A program made the position numbers and the translations under genes. Positions 38,926 through 48,854 of a stretch of DNA of 64,000 nucleotides are shown one piece after another (positions within the stretch are counted from its first letter, which is position 1; each line of letters begins with the position of its first letter). Under the pieces are notes generated by a model, which ran no database searches, was not told where the DNA came from, and was given only the letters and a program-made list of their open reading frames with translations. This stretch comes from Dendronalium phyllosphericum CENA369 (GTDB taxonomy: Bacteria; Cyanobacteriota; Cyanobacteriia; Cyanobacteriales; Nostocaceae): positions 1-64,000 of the forward strand of contig NZ_JAECZA010000232.1 in NCBI RefSeq assembly GCF_016056275.1, given 5' to 3'.

Positions 38926-39435
38926 TTAGTGGCTTTTTGACTTCTGTGATTCCTCTTGGGCTTGCTGTAGCATTCCTGTAAATCCTAAGGTTTGAGAAAT
39001 GCCATTGACGGTCAGTTGACCAGTCATCTTACCTCGATCTACCAGTTGCATTTTGATTGTGACTAATTTGTTACGATCGCCTGGGGTGTCAGAGATATGA
39101 CAAAGAATATGGCTGTCAACTTTTCCAGATAAAGTTGAGTGTTGATTTTTGAAGATACCTGTGAGGGAATGTTGTTCCTCTGTGTCTGCGTTGGCGTTTG
39201 CTGGTAATAAAGAGACATTCAAGTAAACACCTGATTGCTGAATGTCTAAAATCGGAGAATCTGATTTTGCACAATTTGGAAAATTTTCAGCTAGCGTCAG
39301 GCGATAACGACCCTTAATTGTCGCTGGAGCTTTGAGATTGTTTTCTCCATAAGCCGTGACAGCTTTAAACAATAGTAAAACTGAACCTATTGCTACTCCG
39401 TAGAAAGCTAAGGATTTGAAGTTGAAATGATTCAT
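38926..39435 (-). CDS. Exported protein of unknown function
   Basis: This 169-residue protein has a hydrophobic N-terminal segment (about 8-27) consistent with a signal peptide or anchor. The rest has predicted beta character (GRYRLTLAENFP..., GVYLNVSLL, GKVDSHILCHI, GQLTVNGISQTLGFTG) and a short charged C terminus. It resembles no family I can name. It starts 4 bases after the antiporter stop on the same strand, so it is likely co-expressed and may assist or sense at the membrane. Confidence 0.75.
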   Translation of the reverse strand: MNHFNFKSLAFYGVAIGSVLLLFKAVTAYGENNLKAPATIKGRYRLTLAENFPNCAKSDSPILDIQQSGVYLNVSLLPANANADTEEQHSLTGIFKNQHSTLSGKVDSHILCHISDTPGDRNKLVTIKMQLVDRGKMTGQLTVNGISQTLGFTGMLQQAQEESQKSKSH

Positions 39436-39439
39436 TGTT

Positions 39440-41617
39440 TCAGTTGCTAAGTATTGATTCTGAATTGCTAACCTCAGAAACTATGGAAGCGAGGTGAGAC
39501 TTAACTTGACTGTAGCGGCGGGTAATCAGCAGTGAGGAGCGGCATTGGATGGCTAGTGCATCTGTGTAGCGTCCTAAAGTTTGGCGTTCAATACCCCAAG
39601 CGCGGCTAGTACCAGCAATAGTGAGGTCAACATTTTCTGAGGCTGCAATTACAGTTTGGATTGGCTCTGAGGCTTCGACAATCTTGATTTCAATGCGATC
39701 GCGTACATTAGTTGGCAATTGCCTAATTATTTCCTGCAATTCATAACTCAATTCATCCTGGATGGGTTTTTCTGCGATCGCTTGTAAAATCTGCAAAGTG
39801 CGGGTATCACGATTAACTAGCAGTCTGAGAGCGAGTATCAGTGCCAAATCATCATGGGTATTTGCTGAGTAAGGAACTAATAAATTTTCTAATCTTTCCC
39901 CTCCCCGGTCGATGAAAACTGCTACATCTACTGGTGCTGTACTGAGAATTTGCCCGACTCGTCCGCCTAAGCGATTGTTACTAAATGCTGGGCGATGCCA
40001 TCCTACAAGAATTAAATCGGGTCGATCGATTTTGGCGATCTGTGCAGTTTCTCTGGCAACATTGTTTGATATGCGAACTATGGGATGAACGTACTGTTGG
40101 GCGATTACTGGTTCTAAAGTGCTAATCAGGTCTTCTAACTGCTGGCGACGCTGGGCAATTAATCTATTAGCCTCAACTGGGGTACTCTCAAAAGCATAGT
40201 CTTCTTCTAATTCAATCAAACTCAAAGGATTGACAACGGCAGGTTGTTGGTTGTTAAAACCAATGGCTGCTGCCAACTGTAGCAAACCTTTTTGGCTGCT
40301 TGGATTAGCTACTGGCACTAAAATTCGGTAAGGGTGGTAAGATTCGTTGCCTTCACTTGTTTGCTCCTGCGTTTCTGCTTCAACTACATCTAACTTGATT
40401 AGCCTTTTCGGATATGTCCATTCCAACAGTGGCGAGGTCATAAATGTTGTTACTAATGCCATAATCACCAGCATGGTGAACATCAAAGGTGAAATGACTC
40501 CTAACTCCAGACCAATATTGAGTACAATCAGCTCGGTCAAACCGCGAGTATTCATTAACCAACCTAATGCCGAGGCTTCGCGGTTATTAATACCACTAAC
40601 GCGAGCTGCTACATAAGTGCCAATATACTTGCCAGCGATCGCTACTGCTAAAACCAATGCACACAATAGCCACAAACTAGGACGGTTGAGCAAGCCAATT
40701 TGCGTTCGCAAACCACTGTAGGCAAAAAACACTGGCAGCAAAAATACCAGTACAAAATCTTCTGTTTTTTCTGCTAATTCTCTAACTAAGTCTGCATTTT
40801 TGGGCATAGCTGCGCCTAATAAAAATGCCCCAAAAATCAGATGAATACCAATAACTTCGGTAATCAGGGCGGAAGCGACCACTCCCATGTAAATTAAAGC
40901 TATTAATAATTGGCTGAGGCGTTTGGTACGCTGGTAGTGACGCTCTAAGCGTTGCAGAAACCAACGACCCACCGTCAGGATGAAAACAATGTAAACTAAG
41001 CTTTCGATAATGGTAGGAAATGCATGAGCAATACCGCCTCCTTTTGCCACTGCGATCGCTACTGCTAGCAAGCACCAAGCTGTCACATCATCCACAGCTG
41101 CACAAGTTAGCGCTAATGTCCCTAAGCGCGTGCCTTGCAAATTGTTCTCGGTAATAATCCGAGCTAGTACTGGAAATGCTGTAATTGACATCGCCGCCCC
41201 TAAAAAGAGGGCAAAGGCGGTAAACGATACACTAGCATTGGAAACCAGAGGATAAAGCAGCAGCGCTAGCAATGTTCCTAAAGAAAACGGTACTAAAATG
41301 CTGACGTGAGAAGTTAAAACTGCTACTTCTAGTTGATTGTTGAGATATTTGGGATTTAGCTCTAGTCCAATCAAAAACATGAAAAATATCAGTCCCACCT
41401 GAGACAAAACATTTAAAAAAGGAATAGTTTCTGGTGGAAATAGGGTAGCTGCTAGATGGGGAGCAACTAAACCAAATAAAGAAGGGCCGAGCATAATCCC
41501 AGCAACAATCTCACCAATGACCAACGGTTGCTTAATTGACTTGAATACTAATCCTACTAGCCGTGACAGTCCAATAACAATCAGCACTTCAACCAGAACA
41601 AGAATAACTGTTTGCAT
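39440..41617 (-). CDS. CPA2-family cation/proton antiporter with USP-like C terminus
   Basis: This 725-residue protein has about 12 membrane segments with CPA2 hallmarks: GEIVAGIMLGPSLFG, LIGLELNP, and the AVDDVTAW motif with the ion-binding Asp pair D176/D177. After residue ~420 a cytoplasmic part with two USP-like units (YRILVPVANP and ENLLVPYSAN) follows. Likely role is Na+ or K+/H+ exchange in pH or salt homeostasis. I used the ATG at 41617 with GAGGA upstream, in preference to the extension to 41680. A paralogue lies upstream at 42495-43784, and an imperfect 60-base direct repeat sits in its leader. Confidence 0.93.
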   Translation of the reverse strand: MQTVILVLVEVLIVIGLSRLVGLVFKSIKQPLVIGEIVAGIMLGPSLFGLVAPHLAATLFPPETIPFLNVLSQVGLIFFMFLIGLELNPKYLNNQLEVAVLTSHVSILVPFSLGTLLALLLYPLVSNASVSFTAFALFLGAAMSITAFPVLARIITENNLQGTRLGTLALTCAAVDDVTAWCLLAVAIAVAKGGGIAHAFPTIIESLVYIVFILTVGRWFLQRLERHYQRTKRLSQLLIALIYMGVVASALITEVIGIHLIFGAFLLGAAMPKNADLVRELAEKTEDFVLVFLLPVFFAYSGLRTQIGLLNRPSLWLLCALVLAVAIAGKYIGTYVAARVSGINNREASALGWLMNTRGLTELIVLNIGLELGVISPLMFTMLVIMALVTTFMTSPLLEWTYPKRLIKLDVVEAETQEQTSEGNESYHPYRILVPVANPSSQKGLLQLAAAIGFNNQQPAVVNPLSLIELEEDYAFESTPVEANRLIAQRRQQLEDLISTLEPVIAQQYVHPIVRISNNVARETAQIAKIDRPDLILVGWHRPAFSNNRLGGRVGQILSTAPVDVAVFIDRGGERLENLLVPYSANTHDDLALILALRLLVNRDTRTLQILQAIAEKPIQDELSYELQEIIRQLPTNVRDRIEIKIVEASEPIQTVIAASENVDLTIAGTSRAWGIERQTLGRYTDALAIQCRSSLLITRRYSQVKSHLASIVSEVSNSESILSN

Positions 41618-42494
41618 AGTTTCCTCAATAGTGACTATCTTCTTTCTCAAGGCTGAAGGATGTAGACACCCTTTGGGCAACTTCTGGAAAGGTAAGACAA
41701 AGTGGGAAATTACTTCAACTACAAAGGTATGTGAATACTACAAAATCTGATTTTTACAGCATTTGCAATTGAAACATATACCGTTGTGAAGTATCTAGTA
41801 TGAAATTACTCCATCTATAAGGGATGGGATATGAATATCACAAAATCTGATTTTTTACACTACTTGCAGTCGAAGCATATATCGTGAAATTCTCGCTTTA
41901 TCCTTTATCTTTACACCCCAGACTTGTTTTAGTCGTGATGTTAATTGTTGTTACAACATCTTTGCATTATTCTCAAATAAATGATTAAGAATTGAAGAGA
42001 TAAGCTAACGAATATGCAAATTGTATATAACTAGGGCTAAAGCTCTGAATTAAAAGCGAATTATCTGGAAAAATAAATGACGATTAGCTCAACGCAATAA
42101 TAACTGACGAATTGGCAATATCAATTTAAATAGACAAGTTCTTGAAGGTAATTATATGTAAAATTTTCACCAGATAATACTGCTTGTGCTGGGGTTTTTA
42201 CTTCTGCCTTTCTACTTGATAGCTCTTAAAAATAGAATTTGTAGTAGCACTAAAACGCTACTACGATAAATCAGCAGTTGGAACCAAAGTAAATTTGTAA
42301 ATACTTACTTAAGTTATAAGTAATAAATATTAGGTTATTAACTCTCCAGCTTTTGTTTAAATTTGCTTCGGGACTTCCAGAAGTTAAATTATTCAATTGT
42401 AAGAGCGAAGATAATTGTAAGATTCTTCCTCCCCTGTTCCCCCTGCTCCCTCTGCTCACCAAAGCGATGGGATATTTTTTTAGTTTGAAACCCC
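41618..42494. other. Long AT-rich spacer with direct repeats
   Basis: Between the two antiporter genes. An imperfect direct repeat of about 60 bases lies at 41728-41790 and 41829-41890; both copies contain CAAAATCTGATTTTT and a GCATATA-like end. The rest, including a CCCTGCTCC-type repeat near 42429-42458, shows no gene. Confidence 0.6.
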
Positions 42495-43784
42495 TTAAGT
42501 GGAGGGTTTGGCATAGGTTGTACCTTGCAATAAAAAGGCGACTATCGGTGATGCCATGAGCGTTGTAACAATTGCCATGATAACCATGATAGTGAATAAA
42601 GTTGGGGTGATTACACCTTGTTCAAGACCAATGTTCAGGATAATTAACTCCATCAAACCACGAGCATTCATGAGAGCGCCAATAGTTGCTGATTCTCGCC
42701 AATTTTCTCCTGCCAATCTTGCTGCTAACATGCAAGCAATGCCTTTACCTAGAATAGCTATTACCACAATTAAGAGCGCGATCGCCCACAAAGCAGGTGT
42801 GTTAACTAGTCCGATTTGAGTGTTAAGTCCAGAGAAGACAAAAAATATTGGCAGTAAAAATGAAGTAGTCAAATATTCAGTGCGATCGCGTACTTGCTCT
42901 GCAAATTCGCCGCGTGGCATTGCTGTACCCAAAATAAATGCCCCAAACACTGCATATATACCTGCTGCATCGGTTAACCAGGAACAGAACATCAAAACAA
43001 TTAATACTAAAGTCAGAGTTTGAATACTAACGCCACCATCACGTTTTGTCATCCGAGTGAAAATGCTCAATGCCGAACGTCCCACAAAAACTGAAAGTAG
43101 CACGTAGCCAATACCACCACCAATCGCCAGAGCAGCAATACTTGCATTGGCTTTCAGACTTGCTAGCACAATAGCCAGCAAACACCATGCAGTTGCATCA
43201 TCTATGGAACCTGCTGCTAATGCCAAAGTTCCAAAACGAGTTTTAGCAATACCCCGCTCGTACAGCATTCGGGCTAACATCGGAAACGCCGTAATCGACA
43301 TAGAAGCACCGAGATATAAAGCTGCTGCCCAAGGAGTCACCCCTTCTTTAAAGAGTTCAGCTTTGCCATACAATAAAAAAGACGCAGCCGCACCTAAAGT
43401 AAATGGTGCAAGTATGCCCGCCCCAGAAACTAAACCTGCACTCTTGATTCGCTGCTTAATCAAATCGGTATTGAACTCTAAGCCAATCAAGAACATATAA
43501 ATTACTAAGCCAATTTGGCTGACGGCAAAGAGAATTGACATTGATGGATTAGGAATCTTTGCTCCTGTGGCAAGCAAAATAGCAGCCTTGGGAAACAGCC
43601 ATTGCTGTAGTTCGGGGGCGATTAAGCCAAACAATGACGGGCCTAACATCACACCAGCAATCATTTCGCAAACTACATCGGTTTGCCCAAGATAGCGTCG
43701 TCCAACAAAAGTTACCAACCGACAAGCTACTAAAATAACTGTTAACTGGAGCAACAGCTTCAGTACTAGCTCAAAATTTGACAT
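42495..43784 (-). CDS. CPA2-family cation/proton antiporter
   Basis: This 429-residue protein has about 12 membrane segments and no cytoplasmic USP part. The hallmarks are CEMIAGVMLGPSLFGL, LIGLEFNTDL and GSIDDATAW with D195/D196. It is similar to the longer antiporter downstream on the same strand. The ATG at 43784 has AAGGAATTC upstream and gives the expected N terminus; the 26-residue extension to 43862 is unlikely. Ion specificity cannot be read from sequence. Confidence 0.93.
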   Translation of the reverse strand: MSNFELVLKLLLQLTVILVACRLVTFVGRRYLGQTDVVCEMIAGVMLGPSLFGLIAPELQQWLFPKAAILLATGAKIPNPSMSILFAVSQIGLVIYMFLIGLEFNTDLIKQRIKSAGLVSGAGILAPFTLGAAASFLLYGKAELFKEGVTPWAAALYLGASMSITAFPMLARMLYERGIAKTRFGTLALAAGSIDDATAWCLLAIVLASLKANASIAALAIGGGIGYVLLSVFVGRSALSIFTRMTKRDGGVSIQTLTLVLIVLMFCSWLTDAAGIYAVFGAFILGTAMPRGEFAEQVRDRTEYLTTSFLLPIFFVFSGLNTQIGLVNTPALWAIALLIVVIAILGKGIACMLAARLAGENWRESATIGALMNARGLMELIILNIGLEQGVITPTLFTIMVIMAIVTTLMASPIVAFLLQGTTYAKPST

Positions 43785-44437
43785 TTGAATTCCTTTTGAA
43801 GAAATAGCAAGATTGCGAAAGGCAAATATAGCAATCTTTAAGTCCAGAGTAAACAACAGCAATTGTACAAGAGTAAAATTTCGCGTCTCTGAATTGAATA
43901 ATTTCTCCCCTACTTTCAGATTTGCTCTGTGTACTAGCCAAAATAAAAAGTCAACTGGGATGCTGCAATTATCGCTACATCAGTATTATTTCTGATTCCG
44001 CAAAAACATCTGCATGAGAGATTTGTGTGATATACCTGTGGCAAAAATAACAGAGTTTAGACTATAACTGTCAACTAAAAGCTTGCTACGTAGTCAGTTC
44101 TCACAAGTCAGGAGGTAGAAGGCAGTCCCGATGAAAAAATTTTCATCACCATGCATGAAAAAGTAATATTTCCTACACCCTTTTTCAAGTCAGAAGTAAA
44201 GAATTATCTTTCATATCTCCTTGTCTTCCTTCTCATCTCTTTCATCCCCAAAAAAGTAGGTAATCAAACTTTTATAGAACGGTAGCAATTGTTGCTAATG
44301 ACATTAAAGCATTCGCACTAAAATTTATGCATCAACTTTGATAAAAACTTAAGAACTTTCAACCCAAGCAAACATTTAAATCTTCACAAGTTAAAAAAAT
44401 TTGATAGTAACCGTTGTTGATGTAAAGCAAAAGACAA
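43785..44437. other. Divergent spacer without genes
   Basis: This spacer of about 650 bases lies between the minus-strand antiporter and the plus-strand gene at 44438. A short inverted repeat GATGAAAA-AA-TTTTCATC sits near 44130-44148. No RNA gene or coding frame is evident. Confidence 0.45.
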
Positions 44438-44743
44438 ATGACGAATTTAAAGAACTTCCAAAAACTAATAGCACTGGCAAATGAATACGGGATTAATTGC
44501 CAAGCAACGCCAGAAGAATGCCTAGTTGCATCTCTACCTGGATACGATGATTTCTTGTTAGCTTTTACTTGGTCTGGTGCAGTTGAAGGAGAGCCGCTAG
44601 AGCATGAATTAATCGCAATTAGCGTACAGGATCTCACTAAAGAAGTTACCGTTGCAGCTTGGCAGATTCCCACTTATTTATTTGGCAACGTTTTAAGGCA
44701 AGCACAGATGCTTGTAGCTGCCCATAGAGATTTTATGAGATGA
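44438..44743 (+). CDS. Small conserved-looking protein, unknown function
   Basis: This 101-residue soluble protein has no signal or membrane segment. The central part GYDDFLLAFTWSGAVEGEPLEHEL is acidic and the C-terminal part helical. A dedicated terminator follows, which supports a real gene. I cannot name the family. Confidence 0.75.
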   Translation: MTNLKNFQKLIALANEYGINCQATPEECLVASLPGYDDFLLAFTWSGAVEGEPLEHELIAISVQDLTKEVTVAAWQIPTYLFGNVLRQAQMLVAAHRDFMR

Positions 44744-44800
44744 CAGACAAACCATAGCTAAAAACTATACCTATCCACGAAGGTAAAGATTTTTATTTAT

Positions 44801-44840
44801 AACACTGGTAAAAAATGCTATAAGCAATACCAGTGTTTTT
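44801..44840 (+). terminator. Rho-independent terminator
   Basis: AACACTGGTA pairs with TACCAGTGTT (10 bp) and continues into a T run. It lies 58 bases after the stop of the gene ending at 44743. Confidence 0.88.
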
Positions 44841-44945
44841 GCTATTTACAGTTGTTTTGATGAAGCATATGTCTAAAGACAGATACCGTTTAATGTGAAG
44901 AAAGTTTACATTTGTTACGAAATCTACAGAAATTAATCAAAACAC

Positions 44946-45347
44946 ATGGCTGACATTGTTGATACCGCTGTAAATGCTGGCTCCTTTAACACTTTAGTTG
45001 CTGCTGTCAAGGCAGCCGGGCTAGTTGATACCCTCAAAGGTGAGGGTCCATTCACTGTTTTTGCGCCTACAGATGAAGCATTTGCTAAACTTCCAGCAGG
45101 TACGGTAGATGCATTACTGAAGGACATTCCTAAGCTAAAGAAGATCCTCACTTATCACGTTGTTTCAGGTAAAGTGTTAGCTGCTGACGTAGTGAAGCTG
45201 AAATCAGCTACTACTGTTGAAGGATCGGAAGTGAAAATTGACGCTTCTAATGGTGTCAAGATAAATGATGCTTCTGTTGCAACACCAGATGTTGCTGCTG
45301 ATAATGGTGTAATCCATGTCATTGATACAGTGTTAATTCCTGCTTAA
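44946..45347 (+). CDS. Fasciclin (FAS1) domain protein
   Basis: This 133-residue single-domain protein has FAS1 H1 and H2 motifs: [15 protein letters not shown] and [12 protein letters not shown], with YHVVSGKV between. FAS1 domains mediate adhesion or extracellular interactions. No signal peptide is visible, so it may be cytosolic, exported by another route, or part of a stress-inducible group known in cyanobacteria. A hairpin terminator follows. Confidence 0.95.
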   Translation: MADIVDTAVNAGSFNTLVAAVKAAGLVDTLKGEGPFTVFAPTDEAFAKLPAGTVDALLKDIPKLKKILTYHVVSGKVLAADVVKLKSATTVEGSEVKIDASNGVKINDASVATPDVAADNGVIHVIDTVLIPA

Positions 45348-45356
45348 CTAACACTT

Positions 45357-45392
45357 AGAATCGTAGCTCGTCTTTAGTTTAGCTACGATTCT
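45357..45392 (+). terminator. Hairpin terminator after the fasciclin gene
   Basis: A perfect 12-bp stem AGAATCGTAGCT/AGCTACGATTCT with a 12-base loop starts 10 bases after the stop. The T run is weak. Confidence 0.75.
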
Positions 45393-45756
45393 TCGTAAAG
45401 ATTACTGTAATTTTCATCAAGCTGATTAAAATGAGCGCTTGCAAGATAATCACAAAGGTGCGCACTGTGGAATAGTCCTGAGATATTTTATTTTTCATCA
45501 ACGAGAGCTTAAACGGACTATTCGCAATAGAATCAATCTATTTTAACTAAATATTGCTACTGTCTTAAAACTTAACTTTACGAAATAGTACATTATCACC
45601 CTAGAAGTTATACTTTTTTGTCGTAATCCACACATTTTTCTGGTTTGTTTTAAAATCAAAACTATATATCTAAAAATTCTTGATTGAATTTGGTGAATTC
45701 GCAGGAGTCAAATTTCTGCATTCAAACCTGATATTTGAAACGGGAGACAGACTGTC
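45393..45756. promoter_or_regulatory. Upstream region of the Nif11-like gene
   Basis: 364 bases without a gene. A GGGAGA ribosome site lies 10 to 15 bases before the ATG at 45757. I see no clear regulator site. Confidence 0.4.
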
Positions 45757-45990
45757 ATGACACAAGAAAATGCTGCCCGACTTTTTCAAGCTGTAAAAAA
45801 AGATCAAGCACTACAGGAAAAACTCAAAGCAACAGCTAACCCAGAAGGTTTTATTAAGATTGCTCAAGAACGCGGCTATAAATTCACTATCGAAGAACTA
45901 AATAATGAGATTGACAAATTGTCTGAAGAAGATTTAGCCGCTATTGTCAATCCAGGATGGGGAACAAGACGGCACATTAATCCTAGATGA
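45757..45990 (+). CDS. Nif11-family leader-peptide-like protein
   Basis: This 77-residue protein starts with a Nif11 domain (ENAARLFQAVKKDQALQEKL, FIKIAQERGYKFTIEEL, LSEEDLAAIV). Nif11 peptides are often precursors of ribosomally made natural products, where a leader ends in a Gly-Gly-type site before the core. Here the tail after the domain is only NPGWGTRRHINPR, with no Cys, Ser or Thr cluster and no GG site. No lanthipeptide, cyclodehydratase or peptidase-transporter gene lies near. It may be an orphan precursor or a non-RiPP Nif11 protein. A terminator follows. Confidence 0.88.
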   Translation: MTQENAARLFQAVKKDQALQEKLKATANPEGFIKIAQERGYKFTIEELNNEIDKLSEEDLAAIVNPGWGTRRHINPR

Positions 45991-46073
45991 TTTCTGGTTT
46001 AGGAAACCGAAAATATCTGAATAGAAATAGTCCAAGGGTCTGAATACTTTAGTGATGTTAATTCAGTAACTTC

Positions 46074-46112
46074 AAATCAGGTGGGGTCACAATCCTCATC
46101 TGATTTATTTTG
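46074..46112 (+). terminator. Terminator after the Nif11-like gene
   Basis: A 13-bp stem (46074-46086 with 46094-46106), with two G-U pairs, is followed by ATTTT. Confidence 0.82.
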
Positions 46113-46260
46113 AGATTTTTATGTATCTGCATCTTTGGATATTTGACTTTAAAAAGGATTTTTCACTATAGCAATCGGTAAATTCAATGCTCAAAAGGGA
46201 GTATAGTTTATATAGTTAGTTTTTTACGAAAAGTTTCGTTTTACACTGGAAAATTAAATA

Positions 46261-46587
46261 ATGTCTACTGATACAGTTGCTTACGTTGAAGAAAGTGGAT
46301 TTGATGCTCTCTTAAGCAAAGAGAAAGTTGTTGTTGTTGATTTTACTGCTAGTTGGTGTGGCCCCTGTCGCCTTGTAAGTCCGCTGATGGATCGACTCGC
46401 TGAAGAATTTCAAGATAGTGTTAAGGTTGTTAAGATAGACATTGATAACAATAAACCAGTTTTTAAAAGATTTGGTCTTCGTAGTATTCCAGCAGTTTTA
46501 TTTTTCAAAGATGGAAACTTAGTAGAAAGTATCATAGGAGTTTCTGCTTACGAGCAGTTCAGTGGTGCTGTTCAAAAGCTGCTTTAA
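46261..46587 (+). CDS. trxA: Thioredoxin
   Basis: This 108-residue protein has the WCGPCR active site after VDFTASWC and a cis-Pro in RSIPAVLFF. It reduces disulphides in target proteins, using ferredoxin- or NADPH-thioredoxin reductase. Its helix residues around the active site depart a little from the m-type (FTASWCGPCRLVSP), so which Trx class it is remains open; the symbol is used loosely. Confidence 0.93.
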   Translation: MSTDTVAYVEESGFDALLSKEKVVVVDFTASWCGPCRLVSPLMDRLAEEFQDSVKVVKIDIDNNKPVFKRFGLRSIPAVLFFKDGNLVESIIGVSAYEQFSGAVQKLL

Positions 46588-46655
46588 GTTTTTTCAGAGT
46601 AGTAGTAAATATTTAGCTTTACTCATGGAAATAATGCCCCATAAGTAAAGCATTT

Positions 46656-48854
46656 TTAATTTTTAATTAAGCTCAATTGACTAATACGGCTGAGTGTTTT
46701 TTGGTAAAGGTCTTGCTTGCCTTGTTGCTGATAAAGCTCTGCCGCTTTTTGCAAATCTGCAACTGCACCTTGTTTATCTTCGAGACGAAAGCGGGCATTT
46801 CCCCGATTGTAGTAGGCATCAGCACGACTGGGTTCAAGACGAATAGCTTGCGTATAATCTGCGATCGCTTCTTTATCGTTTCCTAAAGCGCCTTGAGCAA
46901 CACCTCTGTTGTAGTAAGGAAGACCATAATTAGGATTAATTGTAATGGCTTGAGTATAATCTGCGATCGCTTCTAGTTTATTTCCGAGGGCATTGCCTCG
47001 GTTGATGTAAGCATTTGTATAGTTAGGATTAATCTGTATTGCTTTTGTATAATCCTCAATTGCATCTTGCTTGTTGCCTTGGTCTTGGCGGGCAACACCC
47101 CGATTATAGTAAGCAGCATCATTATTGGGATTAATCCGAATAACTTCTGTATAATCCTCAATTGCTCCTGATGGATTACCTAATTCATAGCGAATAAAAC
47201 CCCGCTTGAAGTAGGCATCAGTATAATTAGAATTGAGTCGAATAACTTCTGTATAGTCTTTAATAGCGTCTTGTTTATTACCTAACTCAGAGCGAATAAT
47301 CCCGCGTTTGTAGTAAGCATCAGTATAGCTAGGATTAATCTTAATCGCTTCTGTGTAATCATCAATTGCCTTTTGTTTGTTGCCTACATCTGAATTGGCT
47401 TTACCTCGGTTGTAGTAAGCAGAGGCGCGATCGCTATTGGGAATGCTTACCCGATTCAGCGTTAACTTGAACTCACCGCCAGTAGCGCGGGTAATATCCA
47501 ACGTGACTGGAGTACCGACTTTACCACTACGAATCAATTTCACAGCATCACTAACAGTTTGACCTTTGGTAGATTTACCATCGATTGCGAGAATGCGATC
47601 GCCTGCTTTCAACCCTCCCTCAAAGGCAGAAGTTTTTTCGTAGACGCTAGTAACTGTAAGTAACTTGGTTTCTTCGCTAATTTGCCATTGAACACCAATA
47701 CCAGCAACATCTTGTTCTAAATTGGTGAGTGCTCGATCGTAATCGTCAATGGCTTTTTGCGATTCTTTAAGTTGAGAATGGGCATTACCTCTATTTAAAT
47801 AGGCTTCGCCATTGTTGGGGTCGATCTCAATAGCTTTATCAAAAGCAGCGATTGCTCCTTTCCAATCTTCTTTTTCAACTTTTTCTAATCCTTGGTTAAA
47901 AAAGTTATCAGCCTGATTGGGATGTAGTCCGAAATATCTAACTCCTCCAAATGCACCTAATCCTAGTACCAGAAAAGCACTAATGAGTACTAATTTCTTA
48001 TTATTAGGCGGTGGCGGAGGTGGTGGTTCTGGAGGAAATTGTAAGTTTTTTAAGTCACGGAGTACTTCGTCTGTGGATTGATAGCGATCGCTAAAGTGCG
48101 ATCGCACCATCTTATCTATGATTGTCGTTAACTGAGGACTAACCTTTGCATATTCGTGCCAAACAATTTCACCCGTTTGGGGATCTTCTTGTAATTGACT
48201 GGGATGTAAACCAGTCAAGGCTTCTATTGCTACTATGCCTAAAGAATAAATATCGCTACAAAAACGCGGTCTACCTCCAGCTTGTTCGTTGGGCATATAA
48301 CCCGGCGTACCAATCACCCGCGAAAAAGTCGTCTGCCCTTGTGAATTTACATATTGCGTGTGAACTTGCTTGACAGCTCCAAAATCAATTAAAACTATTT
48401 TTCTATCTTTGTACCGCCGCATTAAATTACTGGGTTTAATGTCACGGTGAATTACCTGACACTGGTGTACATAACTCAAGACATTTAACACGTCTGAAAT
48501 AATACCAATTACCTCAGCTTCTGGTCTAGACTGAGCGGGTGTCATTTCTTGATTGAGAGAATCACCATCAACCAATTCCTGAACTAAATAAAATTCTTCA
48601 TTCTCCTCAAAGTAGTCCAGAATATCGGGAATTTGGTCGTGTTGTCCCAATTTTGCTAAGGTTCTGGCCTCAGAATCAAAAAATAGCTTTGCCTCTCGCA
48701 ATGTGTATGGATCTTTGCTAGTTGGTTGCAAACGCTTGACGACACACTGCCTCTCCATTCTTCTAATGTCTTCAGCAAGGTATGTTTCGCCAAACCCACC
48801 TTTACCCAATTGTTGAATAATTCTGTAGCGCTTGTCTAGAATTGTGCCTAGCAT
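46656..48854 (-). CDS. Ser/Thr protein kinase with TPR and PDZ domains
   Basis: This 732-residue protein has an N-terminal Hanks-type kinase (about 8-270): GKGGFGETYLAED, the Lys in CVVKRLQ, HRDIKPSNLM, and DFGAVKQ with GTPGYMPNEQ. A Pro-rich linker and one membrane segment (about 285-307) follow. The C-terminal part has two TPRs (about 316-375), a PDZ domain (about 385-455; GGLKAGDRILAIDGKSTKGQ) and a further run of about seven TPRs (466-720). Kinase residues look complete. The extracytoplasmic TPR-PDZ part presumably senses or binds proteins. ATG start at 48854. Confidence 0.94.
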   Translation of the reverse strand: MLGTILDKRYRIIQQLGKGGFGETYLAEDIRRMERQCVVKRLQPTSKDPYTLREAKLFFDSEARTLAKLGQHDQIPDILDYFEENEEFYLVQELVDGDSLNQEMTPAQSRPEAEVIGIISDVLNVLSYVHQCQVIHRDIKPSNLMRRYKDRKIVLIDFGAVKQVHTQYVNSQGQTTFSRVIGTPGYMPNEQAGGRPRFCSDIYSLGIVAIEALTGLHPSQLQEDPQTGEIVWHEYAKVSPQLTTIIDKMVRSHFSDRYQSTDEVLRDLKNLQFPPEPPPPPPPNNKKLVLISAFLVLGLGAFGGVRYFGLHPNQADNFFNQGLEKVEKEDWKGAIAAFDKAIEIDPNNGEAYLNRGNAHSQLKESQKAIDDYDRALTNLEQDVAGIGVQWQISEETKLLTVTSVYEKTSAFEGGLKAGDRILAIDGKSTKGQTVSDAVKLIRSGKVGTPVTLDITRATGGEFKLTLNRVSIPNSDRASAYYNRGKANSDVGNKQKAIDDYTEAIKINPSYTDAYYKRGIIRSELGNKQDAIKDYTEVIRLNSNYTDAYFKRGFIRYELGNPSGAIEDYTEVIRINPNNDAAYYNRGVARQDQGNKQDAIEDYTKAIQINPNYTNAYINRGNALGNKLEAIADYTQAITINPNYGLPYYNRGVAQGALGNDKEAIADYTQAIRLEPSRADAYYNRGNARFRLEDKQGAVADLQKAAELYQQQGKQDLYQKTLSRISQLSLIKN

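Noticed and set aside
42353-42559. Small plus-strand gene near the antiporter 3' end
   Set aside because: No ribosome site, crosses a repeat and overlaps a conserved gene on the other strand.
46000-46260. Yfr1 small RNA upstream of the thioredoxin gene
   Set aside because: The position is right for Yfr1 in many cyanobacteria, but the conserved ACTCCTCACAC motif is not visible here.
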